Part shown: piece by piece, positions 18,562 to 27,677 of the stretch | Layout of the letters: each line of letters begins with the position of its first letter | Numbering within the stretch: the stretch's first letter is position 1 | Assembly (NCBI GenBank): GCA_902604795.1 | Contig: CACKZV010000002.1 | Coordinates: 94,061 to 158,060 of the forward strand | Reading direction: 5' to 3' | From: an uncultured Pelagibacteraceae bacterium | GTDB taxonomy: Bacteria > Pseudomonadota > Alphaproteobacteria > Pelagibacterales > Pelagibacteraceae | Length of the DNA stretch: 64,000 nucleotides | Position numbers and translations under genes: made by a program | Notes under the pieces: model-generated | Databases searched by the model: none | The model's input: the letters and a program-made list of their open reading frames with translations, nothing else | Told to the model about the DNA's origin: nothing

Positions 18562-20649
18562 ATGAAAATTAAAAATTTAGTCGATAAAACAATAAATTTT
18601 CTCTTTAAAAGACTATCAGAAGCTGCGGGTTTGGCCTTATTAGTTCTATCTGTATTATTACTAATATCATTAATAAGTTACTCACCAGAAGATCCCAACT
18701 TTATTTTTCCAGAAAGCGCTGAAATAAACAATTTGTTGGGTGCAAAAGGTAGTTATACATCAGATATTTTATATCAATCCATTGGTTTAATTTCATTATT
18801 AGTGCCATTTTCATTCATTCTCATATCAATATCTGTAATATTTAATAAGAAAATATTACAGATTATTGAAAGCTTATTTTTTGTAATTTTATACTCAATT
18901 ATAGGAACATTATTCTTTACAGTTTTTCATACTGAAACATACTGGCTTACGATAAATGGTAATAATGGGTTTATAGGCAGTTTATTTGAAGAAACTTTTT
19001 TAATAAATTTAATAAAATTAAATAATCAAGCAAGTTATATAATTTTAATATTTTTAATTATCGTATTTTTTCTTTTTAGTATTAATTTTAAACTTAAATA
19101 TCTTAAAACTATTAATATAATTTTTTCAAAATCTAAAAAAGTAGCAAATAAAAGTATTGTTGAAAATATTGATGAAAATTTAATAAATGAAAATGATTAC
19201 ATAAACGTTGAAACTAGAGTTCAAGAAAATTTTTCATTTGATAAAAATGTAATATCATCTGATAAAAAAACCATCAAATATAAACTACCATCCTTAGACT
19301 TTTTAAAAATACCTACAAAAAGGGATAAAAATTTGTCTGAAAATAAAATTGATGAAAAAACTCTAGAAAAAATTTTACTTGATTTTGGAGTTGAAGGTGA
19401 GGTTAAGAAAGTAAGTCAAGGCCCTGTTGTAACTTTATATGAATTTGAACCTGCGCCTGGCGTTAAAGTATCAAAAATTATTAACCTTTCAGAAGATATT
19501 GCCAGAAATACTAGTTCTGAGTCTGCAAGAATTGCAACTATACCAGGCAGTAATACCATTGGAATTGAACTCCCTAAGCCACAAAGAGAAAACGTTTTTT
19601 TGAGTGAAGTAATTTCTGATAGTAGTTTTAAAAAAAAGGATACCAAACTTCCGATTGCTCTTGGAAAAAGTATTTCTGGATTACCAATAACAGGGGATCT
19701 AAGCACTATGCCTCATTTGCTTATAGCTGGAACAACTGGATCTGGTAAATCAGTTTGTATAAATACAATTATTTTATCACTTTTGTACAAACATTCCCCT
19801 GAGAAATGTAAGTTTATATTGATTGATCCAAAGATGTTAGAGTTATCTACGTATGAAGGAATTCCACATTTATTGTGCCCAGTTATAACTGAAGCTAAAA
19901 AAGCGGCATCTGTTTTAGGTTGGGTAGTTAAAGAAATGGAAAATCGCTACAAGCTAATGACAAAAGTGGGGGTGAGGAATATTGATGGATATAACGAAAA
20001 ACATAAGATTTCTATGCCTTATATAGTTGTTATTGTTGATGAAATGTCAGATTTAATGCTTGTAGCTGGTAAAGATATAGAAAATTATATTCAAAAGCTA
20101 TCTCAAATGGCAAGAGCAGCAGGTATACATATCATAATGGCTACACAAAGACCTAGTGTTGACGTTATTACTGGAACAATAAAAGCTAATTTTCCAACAA
20201 GAATATCATTCCAAGTTACTTCTAAAATAGATAGTAGAACAATTCTTGGTGAACAAGGAGCTGAACAACTTCTTGGAAGAGGCGATATGCTTTACATGAC
20301 TTCTGCAAATAGAATGACAAGAATTCATGCACCATTTGTGTCAGAGGGTGAAATTGAGAAAATAAATAATTTTTTAAGAAATCAAGCTGAACCTGATTAT
20401 GTAGATGAAATTCTTAATTTTGCAGATGAAAAAGAAAATAATGATGACTCAAAAGATAATGAAAACCTAGATGAACTATATAATACTGCACTTGAAATTG
20501 TAAAATCTGAAAGAAAAGCATCGACATCATTTTTACAAAGAAAGCTTCAAATTGGTTATAATAGAGCAGCTAGAATAGTTGATCAAATGGAAGCGAACGG
20601 AGAAGTAAGTAAGGCAAATCACGTTGGCAAAAGAGAAGTTATCAAATGA
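18562..20649 (+). CDS. ftsK: DNA translocase FtsK
   Basis: Inner-membrane ATPase that pumps DNA through the septum and activates chromosome dimer resolution. 695 residues: about four N-terminal membrane segments (residues 20-180), a short acidic/basic linker, the motor with Walker A GTTGSGKS near residue 390 and Walker B VVIVDEMSDL, the ATQRPSVDVITGTIKANFPTR signature, and a C-terminal gamma winged helix (SFLQRKLQIGYNRAARI). Short linker compared with E. coli. Overlaps lolA by 4 bases, the usual alphaproteobacterial pair. Confidence 0.96.
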   Translation: MKIKNLVDKTINFLFKRLSEAAGLALLVLSVLLLISLISYSPEDPNFIFPESAEINNLLGAKGSYTSDILYQSIGLISLLVPFSFILISISVIFNKKILQIIESLFFVILYSIIGTLFFTVFHTETYWLTINGNNGFIGSLFEETFLINLIKLNNQASYIILIFLIIVFFLFSINFKLKYLKTINIIFSKSKKVANKSIVENIDENLINENDYINVETRVQENFSFDKNVISSDKKTIKYKLPSLDFLKIPTKRDKNLSENKIDEKTLEKILLDFGVEGEVKKVSQGPVVTLYEFEPAPGVKVSKIINLSEDIARNTSSESARIATIPGSNTIGIELPKPQRENVFLSEVISDSSFKKKDTKLPIALGKSISGLPITGDLSTMPHLLIAGTTGSGKSVCINTIILSLLYKHSPEKCKFILIDPKMLELSTYEGIPHLLCPVITEAKKAASVLGWVVKEMENRYKLMTKVGVRNIDGYNEKHKISMPYIVVIVDEMSDLMLVAGKDIENYIQKLSQMARAAGIHIIMATQRPSVDVITGTIKANFPTRISFQVTSKIDSRTILGEQGAEQLLGRGDMLYMTSANRMTRIHAPFVSEGEIEKINNFLRNQAEPDYVDEILNFADEKENNDDSKDNENLDELYNTALEIVKSERKASTSFLQRKLQIGYNRAARIVDQMEANGEVSKANHVGKREVIK

Positions 20650-21206
20650 AAAAATATTTAATTTTTTTTTTTATTTTATTTTTTAATTTGAGTGCACAAA
20701 GTTCTACAAATCAAGAAATTATAAGTCATTTAAAAAAAATAAACTCCTTAGAATTTAAATTTATACAAAAAATAGATAACAATAATATTGAACAAGGTGA
20801 ATGTATTATTTTATATCCCAAAAAAATTCTTTGTAAGTATTATGATATTTATAATAAAATCCTAGTTTCAAATGGTAAATCTTTAGTAATTAATTCAGAT
20901 AAAATCAAAAATTATTATAGATATCCTTTAGATAAAACACCTTTAAATTTTATTTTAGATAAAAATTTTTTAATTTCGAAAATGAAAGAAGTAGAAAATG
21001 ACAAAAATTATCCTTTTTATTATGTATTCAATTTTGAATTTGAAAATAATCTAATTAAAGTTTTCTTTGATAAGGCGAGTTTAGATTTAATAGGTTGGGA
21101 GACAAAAGACATATACCAGAATCAAATACAGACTTTTTTAAGTGATATTAATATTAATGTTAATGTTGAAGAAAAAATATTTTCTTTGCAAAAATATATT
21201 AATTAA
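20646..21206 (+). CDS. lolA: Outer membrane lipoprotein carrier LolA
   Basis: 186 residues with a hydrophobic signal sequence (about residues 1-19) and a LolA-like beta body: INSLEFKFIQKIDNN, GECIILYPKKILCKY and the C-terminal LIGWETKDIYQNQIQTFLSDI segment. It ferries lipoproteins across the periplasm. Sequence similarity is weak, and the call gains weight from the ATGA overlap with ftsK. Converges on the GNAT gene with an 8-base overlap. Confidence 0.85.
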   Translation: MKKYLIFFFILFFNLSAQSSTNQEIISHLKKINSLEFKFIQKIDNNNIEQGECIILYPKKILCKYYDIYNKILVSNGKSLVINSDKIKNYYRYPLDKTPLNFILDKNFLISKMKEVENDKNYPFYYVFNFEFENNLIKVFFDKASLDLIGWETKDIYQNQIQTFLSDININVNVEEKIFSLQKYIN

Positions 21207-21711
21207 CCTCAACATTTATTTTTTCAGATTTAAATACCTGCATTCCTCTGGCTAAATAATTTTTAATTGCATTTTCATGATCTAGTGAACAAGTATGGAG
21301 CCAAACTCTTGTCATACCTTCCTCAAATAATTTATGAATAGCCTGAGTAAGAAGATAGCCTCCACACTTCTTACCAAAATATTCCTCCAAAATACCGAAA
21401 TAGGCGATTTCAGAATGATTATGGTCGAGATCACGAACAGTTTCATAATATCCAGCTAGGTTGTTATTATCCTTCAAAACAAAGGTTTTTATTCTAGGAT
21501 TTTCAACATACTCAATCCATTTTTTATCTCCCCAGGTTAATCTATCTATCCATCTATGTTTTCTTCCAATTTGTTTATAGAAAAATTTGTTTAGATGGAA
21601 ATCTGGTGGGTCTACTTCACAAATTTTAAAATTTGAACCTGGACTTTTTGAACGGTTTAGATCTCTTATTGAATTTATTTCTAAAAAACTTCTGTCTACG
21701 TTAATTTTCAC
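21199..21711 (-). CDS. GNAT family N-acetyltransferase
   Basis: 170 residues. The central AYFGILEEYFGKKCGGYLLTQAI region corresponds to GNAT motif A (acetyl-CoA pyrophosphate loop), although the usual Q/RxxGxG/A reads KKCGGY. The following VWLHTCSLDHENAIKNYLARGMQVF matches motif B, with the typical 'NP/A...Y...GF' end. Acceptor unknown. It is the last gene of the long his/mtk minus-strand run and overlaps the HIT gene by 4 bases. Confidence 0.8.
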   Translation of the reverse strand: MKINVDRSFLEINSIRDLNRSKSPGSNFKICEVDPPDFHLNKFFYKQIGRKHRWIDRLTWGDKKWIEYVENPRIKTFVLKDNNNLAGYYETVRDLDHNHSEIAYFGILEEYFGKKCGGYLLTQAIHKLFEEGMTRVWLHTCSLDHENAIKNYLARGMQVFKSEKINVEVN

Positions 21712-22073
21712 GAGACCATTTTACCGATTTTCTCACCACCAAACAAATGAAAATGCAGATGTGGAACTTCTTGTCCACCGTCTTCACTTATATTTGCTAG
21801 TGCTCTATATCCTTTACCACTGAGAGCAGATATTTTTAATTTATTTGCTACAATATTTATACCTTTTATTAATCCAACTATTTCTTCAGGAGATGCATTT
21901 TGACTAAAGTCATCTAAGTCAACATATTTTCCTTTTGGAATTATTAAAGCATGAATTTTTTTTTGAGGATTTATATCATGAAAGGATAAAACATATTTAT
22001 CCTCATAAATTTTATTACAAGGTATTTCATTTCTTAATATTTTTGCAAATATGTTATTATCATCATAACTCAT
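21708..22073 (-). CDS. HIT-family protein (HinT-like nucleotide hydrolase)
   Basis: A 121-residue histidine-triad protein: NIFAKILRNEIPCNKIYED opening, LSFHDINPQKKIHALIIPK, and the triad VPHLHFHLFGG, whose middle histidines form the nucleophile site. Hydrolyses purine nucleoside phosphoramidates or related bonds. It is two bases downstream of mtkB and overlaps the GNAT gene. Full-length with all landmarks. Confidence 0.93.
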   Translation of the reverse strand: MSYDDNNIFAKILRNEIPCNKIYEDKYVLSFHDINPQKKIHALIIPKGKYVDLDDFSQNASPEEIVGLIKGINIVANKLKISALSGKGYRALANISEDGGQEVPHLHFHLFGGEKIGKMVS

Positions 22074-22075
22074 AG

Positions 22076-22963
22076 TTAAATTTTTTCTAAAACAGATTTT
22101 ACTGTTTCACCCATAACAGATGGATTTTTGGAAATTGTAATTCCACATTCTTTAAGAATTTCAACTTTTTCAATTGCACTTTCTCCATAAGCTGAAACTA
22201 TTGCACCTGCATGACCCATCACTCTTCCTTTTGGTGCAGTTAGTCCAGCTATATAAGCAATAACTGGTTTCTTCATATTTTCTTTTGCAAATTCACCTGC
22301 TGCAACCTCTTGAGGACCACCAATTTCACCAATCATCAATATTGCATCTGTCTCGTCATCTGTTTCAAACTTTTCAATTATGTCTCTAAATGAGCTACCG
22401 TTTATTGGATCGCCACCAATACCAACACTTGTTGAAACACCTATATTTAAATTTTTAAGTTGCTGAGCAGCTTCATACCCTAATGTTCCTGACCTACTAA
22501 TAATTCCAATTCTGCCTTCTTTATAAATATGTCCAGGCATTATCCCAAGCATTGATTTTCCAGGACTGATAATCCCCGCACAGTTTGGTCCAACTAATGT
22601 CATTTTAGAACTTTTAGTGTATCTTCTCATATACCTTTTTATTCTGATCATGTCGTGAGAAGGTATCCCATCAACTATTGCTACACATATTTTTATTCCA
22701 GCATCAGCTGCTTCCATTGCAGAATCCGCAGCAAAAGCTGGCGGCACAAATAAAATTGAAGCGTCGGCTCCTGTTTCGTTAACTGCATCTTTAACTGTAT
22801 TAAACACTGGTAAATTTAAATGTTTTGAACCTCCTTTTCCTGGAGTTACCCCACCAACTACATTTGATCCATATTTTATCATCTCATCTGCATGAAAAGA
22901 GCCCATTTTACCTGTGAAACCTTGAATAATTATCTTACTATTTTTATCTACAAGCACAGTCAT
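22076..22963 (-). CDS. mtkB: Malate-CoA ligase alpha subunit (SucD family)
   Basis: 295 residues of the ATP-grasp CoA-ligase alpha family: CoA-binding Rossmann domain (IIIQGFTGKMGSFHADEMI), VGPNCAGIISPGKSMLGIMPGH, SRSGTLGYEAA, and the phosphohistidine loop MGHAGAI near residue 250. Succinyl-CoA synthetase is the close alternative. I favour malate-CoA ligase because the RIKRYMRRY and ligase sequences recall methylotroph MtkB and because a malyl-CoA lyase gene is two genes upstream. The product, malyl-CoA, would be cleaved to glyoxylate and acetyl-CoA. Confidence 0.8.
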   Translation of the reverse strand: MTVLVDKNSKIIIQGFTGKMGSFHADEMIKYGSNVVGGVTPGKGGSKHLNLPVFNTVKDAVNETGADASILFVPPAFAADSAMEAADAGIKICVAIVDGIPSHDMIRIKRYMRRYTKSSKMTLVGPNCAGIISPGKSMLGIMPGHIYKEGRIGIISRSGTLGYEAAQQLKNLNIGVSTSVGIGGDPINGSSFRDIIEKFETDDETDAILMIGEIGGPQEVAAGEFAKENMKKPVIAYIAGLTAPKGRVMGHAGAIVSAYGESAIEKVEILKECGITISKNPSVMGETVKSVLEKI

Positions 22964-22966
22964 GAT

Positions 22967-24130
22967 TTACTTATTTAATGCTGCAACTGCTTTATTAGCT
23001 GCATCCTCTAATGTGTTTGCCTCTATATAATTTATTTTACTCTCTTTTAAAATTTGATTTCCTTTTTCAACATTAGTTCCTGCTAAACGAATGACTAATG
23101 GAACTTTAATCTCAATTTTTTTCAATGCATCTACAATACCTTCTGCAACCCAATCACATCTATTAATACCAGCAAAAATATTTACAAGAATTACTTTAAC
23201 TTTTTCATCCATTGTAACTAATTTAAATGCTTTAACTATTTTTTCTGGTGTTGCACCACCCCCAACATCTAAAAAGTTTGCAGGTGCACCTCCAGCTAAT
23301 TTTATCATATCCATAGATGCCATTGCAAGTCCAGCACCATTAATAATATTACCTATATTCCCATCTAAGCTGACATAGTTTAAACCTCTATCTGATGCAA
23401 AAATTTCTTTTGAGTCTTCTTGTGTTTTATCTCTTAGTTCAGAAACTTGACTTCGTCTAAACATTGCGTTGTTATCAAAACTCATTTTACAGTCTAATGC
23501 TAATATTTGTTTTTGTTTTGAAATAACCAATGGATTAACTTCAACCATTGTTGCATCTAATTCACTAAAAGCTTTATAACACCCAATAATAGTATCAGAA
23601 GCTCTTCTAATTAAATCTGGCTCTATACCAAGACCAAATGCTAATTCTCTAGCTTGGAAATTTTGCATTCCAACTGCAACTTCAATTTTAGATCTAATAA
23701 TTGTTTCTGGTTTTTCCTTTGAAATTTCTTCAACACTCATTCCACCTTCTGTCGATGCAACAACCATAATACTCTCTGAACTTCTATCAAAAACTAATCC
23801 TAAATATAATTCCTTTTCAATATCTGTAGCTTCTTCAATATAAATTCTATTTACAATTTTTCCTTCAGGGCCTGTTTGATTTGTAACTAATTTTTTTCCT
23901 AGTAATTTATCTGTAGCTTGAGCAACTTCTAATGGAGTATTGCAAACAATTATCCCTCCAGCCTTTCCTCTGGCACCAGAATGAATTTGCGCCTTTACTA
24001 CCCATTTTGATCCACCAATTTCTCTGGCTTTATTCTCAGCATTCTCAGGGCTGTAAACAATTCCACCTCGAGGTATTGTTACTCCAAAGTTTGAAAGTAT
24101 TTTCTTTGCTTGATATTCGTGAATGTCCAT
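22967..24130 (-). CDS. mtkA: Malate-CoA ligase beta subunit (SucC family)
   Basis: 387 residues: ATP-grasp domain (MDIHEYQAKKILSNFGV, VVKAQIHSGARGKAGGI) followed by the CoA-ligase domain (NGAGLAMASMDMIK, PANFLDVGGGA, NIFAGINRCDWVAEGI). The INRCDWVAEG segment and KMSFDNNAMFRR differ from typical SucC (usually 'NIFGGI.RCD..A.G') and agree with methylotroph MtkA as I remember it. So malate is the likelier substrate, though succinate use cannot be excluded. Three-base gap to mtkB; eight bases downstream of mcl. Confidence 0.8.
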   Translation of the reverse strand: MDIHEYQAKKILSNFGVTIPRGGIVYSPENAENKAREIGGSKWVVKAQIHSGARGKAGGIIVCNTPLEVAQATDKLLGKKLVTNQTGPEGKIVNRIYIEEATDIEKELYLGLVFDRSSESIMVVASTEGGMSVEEISKEKPETIIRSKIEVAVGMQNFQARELAFGLGIEPDLIRRASDTIIGCYKAFSELDATMVEVNPLVISKQKQILALDCKMSFDNNAMFRRSQVSELRDKTQEDSKEIFASDRGLNYVSLDGNIGNIINGAGLAMASMDMIKLAGGAPANFLDVGGGATPEKIVKAFKLVTMDEKVKVILVNIFAGINRCDWVAEGIVDALKKIEIKVPLVIRLAGTNVEKGNQILKESKINYIEANTLEDAANKAVAALNK

Positions 24131-24138
24131 AATTTTAT

Positions 24139-25077
24139 TTATTTATTATGGATTAACTTGTCTATATTTACAATGTTTTCAGCCATTCTAGCTGATGCAG
24201 CATCTATCATCCTGCCATCAAGCTGAGCAGCTCCTTTACCCTCTTTTGCAGCCTTTTCTAACTCTTCTAAGATCCTTTTAGCCTTGGTAACTTCTGCTTC
24301 TGGTGGAGAGAATACATTATTTGCTAATTCAATTTGTGAAGGATGTATAGCCCATTTACCCTCAATACCAATTGCAGCACCTCTTTTAGCAGCTTCTGTA
24401 TAGGCTTCTGGATCGTTAAAGTCTCCAAAGGGTCCGTCAATTGGCCTAAGTCCATATGCTCTACAAGTCATAACTAATTCAGATAAACCGTGATGCCACT
24501 GATCACCTGGATAATTTTCATTAAGACCACCTATAACAGTTGTTCTAGCTCTTAAACTAGCAGCATAGTCTGCAACACCAAAATGTAATGCCTCTAATCT
24601 TTCACTTGAAGTTGCAATTTCTTTAATATTAGACATTCCTAATGCTGTCTCAATTAAACACTCAATTCCAATTTTATTTTTTAATTTTTTATTTGTTTCT
24701 ATTTGAGTTAATAAACAGTCAACCATATAAACATCACTTGCTGTACCTGCTTTTGGAAGTAAAATTGTATCTACATTATCTCCAGCTTGTTCAACAATCT
24801 CTATCAAATCTGAATACATGTAATGAGTATCTAAACTATTTATTCGGACTGAAATAGTTTTACCATTACCTCTCCAATCTATTTCATTCAAAGCTTTAAT
24901 AACATTTACTCTAGCAGTAGTTTTATCATTGGGAGAAACTGCATCTTCTAAATCTAAAAAAACATAATCTGCTGCTGAACTAAGAGCTTTCTCAAACATT
25001 TTAGGTGATGAACCTGGAACTGCTAATTCACTTCTTTGTAATCTTGGTCTTGCAGGTTTATAAAATTTATGACTCAT
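24139..25077 (-). CDS. mcl: Malyl-CoA / beta-methylmalyl-CoA lyase (HpcH/HpaI-CitE family)
   Basis: 312 residues of the CitE-like TIM barrel: RSELAVPGSSPKMFEKA, ADYVFLDLEDAVSP (substrate/metal loop), the catalytic-metal glutamate in ECLIETALG, LHFGVADYAASL, and GKWAIHPSQIELANNVFSP. The DGPFGDFNDPE insertion and the general order match MclA of Rhodobacter and Methylobacterium rather than citrate lyase beta, which would have alpha and gamma partners. Placed directly upstream of the ligase genes, it completes malate to acetyl-CoA plus glyoxylate. ATGA overlap with hisE. Confidence 0.85.
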   Translation of the reverse strand: MSHKFYKPARPRLQRSELAVPGSSPKMFEKALSSAADYVFLDLEDAVSPNDKTTARVNVIKALNEIDWRGNGKTISVRINSLDTHYMYSDLIEIVEQAGDNVDTILLPKAGTASDVYMVDCLLTQIETNKKLKNKIGIECLIETALGMSNIKEIATSSERLEALHFGVADYAASLRARTTVIGGLNENYPGDQWHHGLSELVMTCRAYGLRPIDGPFGDFNDPEAYTEAAKRGAAIGIEGKWAIHPSQIELANNVFSPPEAEVTKAKRILEELEKAAKEGKGAAQLDGRMIDAASARMAENIVNIDKLIHNK

Positions 25078-25346
25078 TTTTTTCTTTTATCTAGTTCACC
25101 CATTACATCTTCAATTTTTATATTGTTTGCCTCAAGGTACATTATTAAATGATAAAATACATCAGCTGCTTCATGAATTTTATTTGAATCTTCTTCAACC
25201 GCCTCAATAAGTTCATTTATTTCTTCAAGTACTTTTGCTTTGCTTAAAGATTTATCACTTAGAAGTTTATTAGTATACGAACCATCAACTGGTGAAGATT
25301 TTCTTTCTCTTGCAAGTATAAATAGGCTCTCAAGGGTATTTAGCAT
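25074..25346 (-). CDS. hisE: Phosphoribosyl-ATP pyrophosphatase
   Basis: 90 residues from the ATG at 25346, directly after the hisF stop. The track's earlier start lies inside hisF and makes a non-homologous leader. EEINELIEAVEEDSNKIHEAADVFYHLIMYL is the MazG-like core with the ExxE...ExxD metal ligands. Removes pyrophosphate from phosphoribosyl-ATP, second step of histidine synthesis. It overlaps mcl by 4 bases, so histidine and malyl-CoA genes are probably on one transcript. Confidence 0.93.
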   Translation of the reverse strand: MLNTLESLFILARERKSSPVDGSYTNKLLSDKSLSKAKVLEEINELIEAVEEDSNKIHEAADVFYHLIMYLEANNIKIEDVMGELDKRKK

Positions 25347-25347
25347 C

Positions 25348-26103
25348 TCAAATCCTAACAGGTATTCCTTTTGAGTCCAAATATTCTTTAGCTTCTTTGA
25401 TAGAATATTTACCATAGTGAAATATAGATGCTGCCAAAACCGCACTAGCATTGCCTAATTTGATGCCGTCGACTAAATGATCAAGATCACCAACTCCTCC
25501 TGACGCTATTGTGGGTATATTTACCATTAAAGAAATTTTAGACATAAGATCAATGTCATAGCCTTCCTGAGTACCATCTCTATCCATTGAAGTGACCAAT
25601 AACTCGCCTGCTCCACTCTCTTCCATCTTTTTTGCAAACTCTAAAGCGTTAATTCCAGTATTTTTTCGTCCACCATGGGTAAAAACCTCCCATTTCTCTC
25701 CATTTTTCTTAGCATCTATTGCAACGACGATACATTGAGAACCAAATTTTTTTGAACTTTGAGCTACAACATCAGCGTTTTGTACTGCAGCCGTATTAAT
25801 TGAAACTTTATCAGCCCCACAGTTTAAAAGTTTACTAATATCTTCTACACTTCTAACTCCACCACCAACGGTTAAAGGTACAAAACATTTTTTAGAAGTA
25901 TCTTTTACAACTTCGTAAATTGTATCTCTATTTTCATTTGAGGCAGTGATGTCTAAAAAACAAATTTCATCAGCCCCACCATCACTATAGATCTTTGCTT
26001 GTTCAACAGGGTCGCCTGCATCTTGTAAATCAACAAAGTTTATACCTTTTACAACTCTTCCATTTTTAACATCTAAACAAGGTATAATTCTATTTTTAAG
26101 CAT
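25348..26103 (-). CDS. hisF: Imidazole glycerol phosphate synthase, cyclase subunit
   Basis: 251-residue barrel with [45 protein letters not shown] and [14 protein letters not shown] motifs; the catalytic Asp residues of HisF are in place (CLDV and the TSMDRDGT stretch). It uses ammonia from HisH to form imidazole glycerol phosphate and AICAR, the latter also consumed by purH elsewhere in this window. Overlaps hisA by 8 bases. Confidence 0.97.
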   Translation of the reverse strand: MLKNRIIPCLDVKNGRVVKGINFVDLQDAGDPVEQAKIYSDGGADEICFLDITASNENRDTIYEVVKDTSKKCFVPLTVGGGVRSVEDISKLLNCGADKVSINTAAVQNADVVAQSSKKFGSQCIVVAIDAKKNGEKWEVFTHGGRKNTGINALEFAKKMEESGAGELLVTSMDRDGTQEGYDIDLMSKISLMVNIPTIASGGVGDLDHLVDGIKLGNASAVLAASIFHYGKYSIKEAKEYLDSKGIPVRI

Positions 26104-26821
26104 CTATCTCTTTCGCAAGTTCATCTAATTTAATATCACCATCATATATAGCTTTACCAACTATAATTCCCTCTATATTTTTATTGCTTAAATCTTTAGC
26201 TTTTTTTATATCATCTATCGAAGAAACACCTCCAGATATAATTACAGGACAATTTGAATTATTAGCAATGTTTTCTGTTTCTTCAAAATTAGGACTTAAC
26301 TTCATCCCATCTCTATTAATATCTGTATAAATTAATCTACTAATTCCAAAATCATTTACCTCTTTTAAAAAATCTAAAGTTTTTATATTTGAATTTTCCT
26401 TCCAACCAGAAACAGATAAAAAACCATCTTTAGCATCTAAGCCTAAAGCAATTTTATCTGGAAATTTTTCACACGCCTTTTTTAAAAAATATTTATCTTT
26501 TATTGCAGCACTTCCTAAAATTACTTTCTCAACTCCTGCTTCAGCATATTTTTTAATACTTTCATAATTTCTAATACCTCCACCAATTTCAATTTTAAGA
26601 TCAAATTTACCCAAAATTTCTTTTATAATATCAATATTTACAATCTCTCCATTGAGAGCGCCATCTAAATCAACGATATGTAAATTATTAAACCCATGAT
26701 CTTTATATTTGCCAGCTTGATCAACTGGTGACATCTCATACTCAGTTTTGTTATCAAAATCCCCTTTAACTAACCTAACACATTTTCTATCTTTTATGTC
26801 TATGGCTGGAAAAATTTTCAT
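26096..26821 (-). CDS. hisA: ProFAR isomerase (HisA)
   Basis: 241-residue barrel sharing the HisA/HisF fold: [19 protein letters not shown] with the catalytic Asp, [31 protein letters not shown] with the second catalytic Asp, and [12 protein letters not shown]. Isomerises the ProFAR ring in histidine synthesis. Overlaps hisF downstream and the FkbM-like gene upstream (4 bases). Confidence 0.97.
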   Translation of the reverse strand: MKIFPAIDIKDRKCVRLVKGDFDNKTEYEMSPVDQAGKYKDHGFNNLHIVDLDGALNGEIVNIDIIKEILGKFDLKIEIGGGIRNYESIKKYAEAGVEKVILGSAAIKDKYFLKKACEKFPDKIALGLDAKDGFLSVSGWKENSNIKTLDFLKEVNDFGISRLIYTDINRDGMKLSPNFEETENIANNSNCPVIISGGVSSIDDIKKAKDLSNKNIEGIIVGKAIYDGDIKLDELAKEIDA

Positions 26822-27675
26822 TTATTAAATCTATAAAAGTTATTATTATAAAAAATTTCATCTTGCCCAATTCTATCAAAAAATGAAAAATTTTTTGATT
26901 CAAAAAAAGTTTTATAATTAAATTTATCTGGAACATTATTTTCTACTGAGATTACTTTGATTGTATATTTATTAAAATCGATTGATTTTAATAAATCTAG
27001 TTCTTCACCTTCAATATCGATTGATAAATAATCAATTTCCAAATTACTTGTTATCTCTTTTTCAAATGTTGTTGTAGTAATTTTTGATATTTTTGTTTTA
27101 CTATTTTCATTATTTTTGATTAATTCAATTGCAGTATTGTTTTCATTGTTTATTCCACTCATTTGAGTAAGTCCTTCAATAACCTCCATAAACTCAACAT
27201 TTTTTATCTTATTGCTTATTGCTTTATTCACAATTTTACACTTTCGATTGTTTTTAAGCTTGTCGTATTGAATCTTGGATGCTTCTATTGCAATTCCTTC
27301 CCAATTTAAAAATCTCTCAAAATGGTAACAATTACTGCCAATGATTCCATCGTATGCTCCTATCTCTACAAAAAAACCTATATTTTTATTTTGAAAAAAA
27401 TGGTTTTTAATAATTTTATCTTGTCCTGCTTGTGAAAAAAATTTCTCATTCCAAAAAAAATTTTTTTCGCATTTCCAGATTTTTTCTCTTATCATTCCTC
27501 TTAAAACATGGAATTTCTTTTCTGAATATTCATTTGGTACTTGATCAATCAAATGGCTATAAATTTTGTGTGCGTGAATTTTCCCCTCTAAATTTTTTTC
27601 AAAAAGCTCTTGCGCTTCCTTAAAAGCGACCGACACGTCTTTTCCAACTAAATGACTTAGATCTATATTTTTCAT
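26818..27675 (-). CDS. FkbM-family methyltransferase inside the his operon
   Basis: 285 residues. The second half is an FkbM methyltransferase: FFVEIGAYDGIIGSNCYHFE is the SAM loop, WEGIAIEASKIQYDKL the acidic ribose-binding strand, and EIDYLSIDIEGEELDLLKSI the family's 'DxxKiDxEGxE' motif. The first 90 residues are a helical extension. It sits between hisH and hisA with 2- and 4-base junctions. FkbM enzymes O-methylate sugars or polyketides; histidine synthesis needs no such step, so it is probably a passenger gene. Confidence 0.85.
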   Translation of the reverse strand: MKNIDLSHLVGKDVSVAFKEAQELFEKNLEGKIHAHKIYSHLIDQVPNEYSEKKFHVLRGMIREKIWKCEKNFFWNEKFFSQAGQDKIIKNHFFQNKNIGFFVEIGAYDGIIGSNCYHFERFLNWEGIAIEASKIQYDKLKNNRKCKIVNKAISNKIKNVEFMEVIEGLTQMSGINNENNTAIELIKNNENSKTKISKITTTTFEKEITSNLEIDYLSIDIEGEELDLLKSIDFNKYTIKVISVENNVPDKFNYKTFFESKNFSFFDRIGQDEIFYNNNFYRFNK

Positions 27676-27677
27676 GT

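Noticed and set aside
22967-24132. Plus-strand ORFs at 23091-23378 and 23932-24132
   Set aside because: Antisense shadows of the well-conserved ligase beta gene, with no recognisable protein features.
25347-25451. Longer HisE start in the ORF track
   Set aside because: Lies within hisF and would make an unusually long, non-homologous N-terminus.
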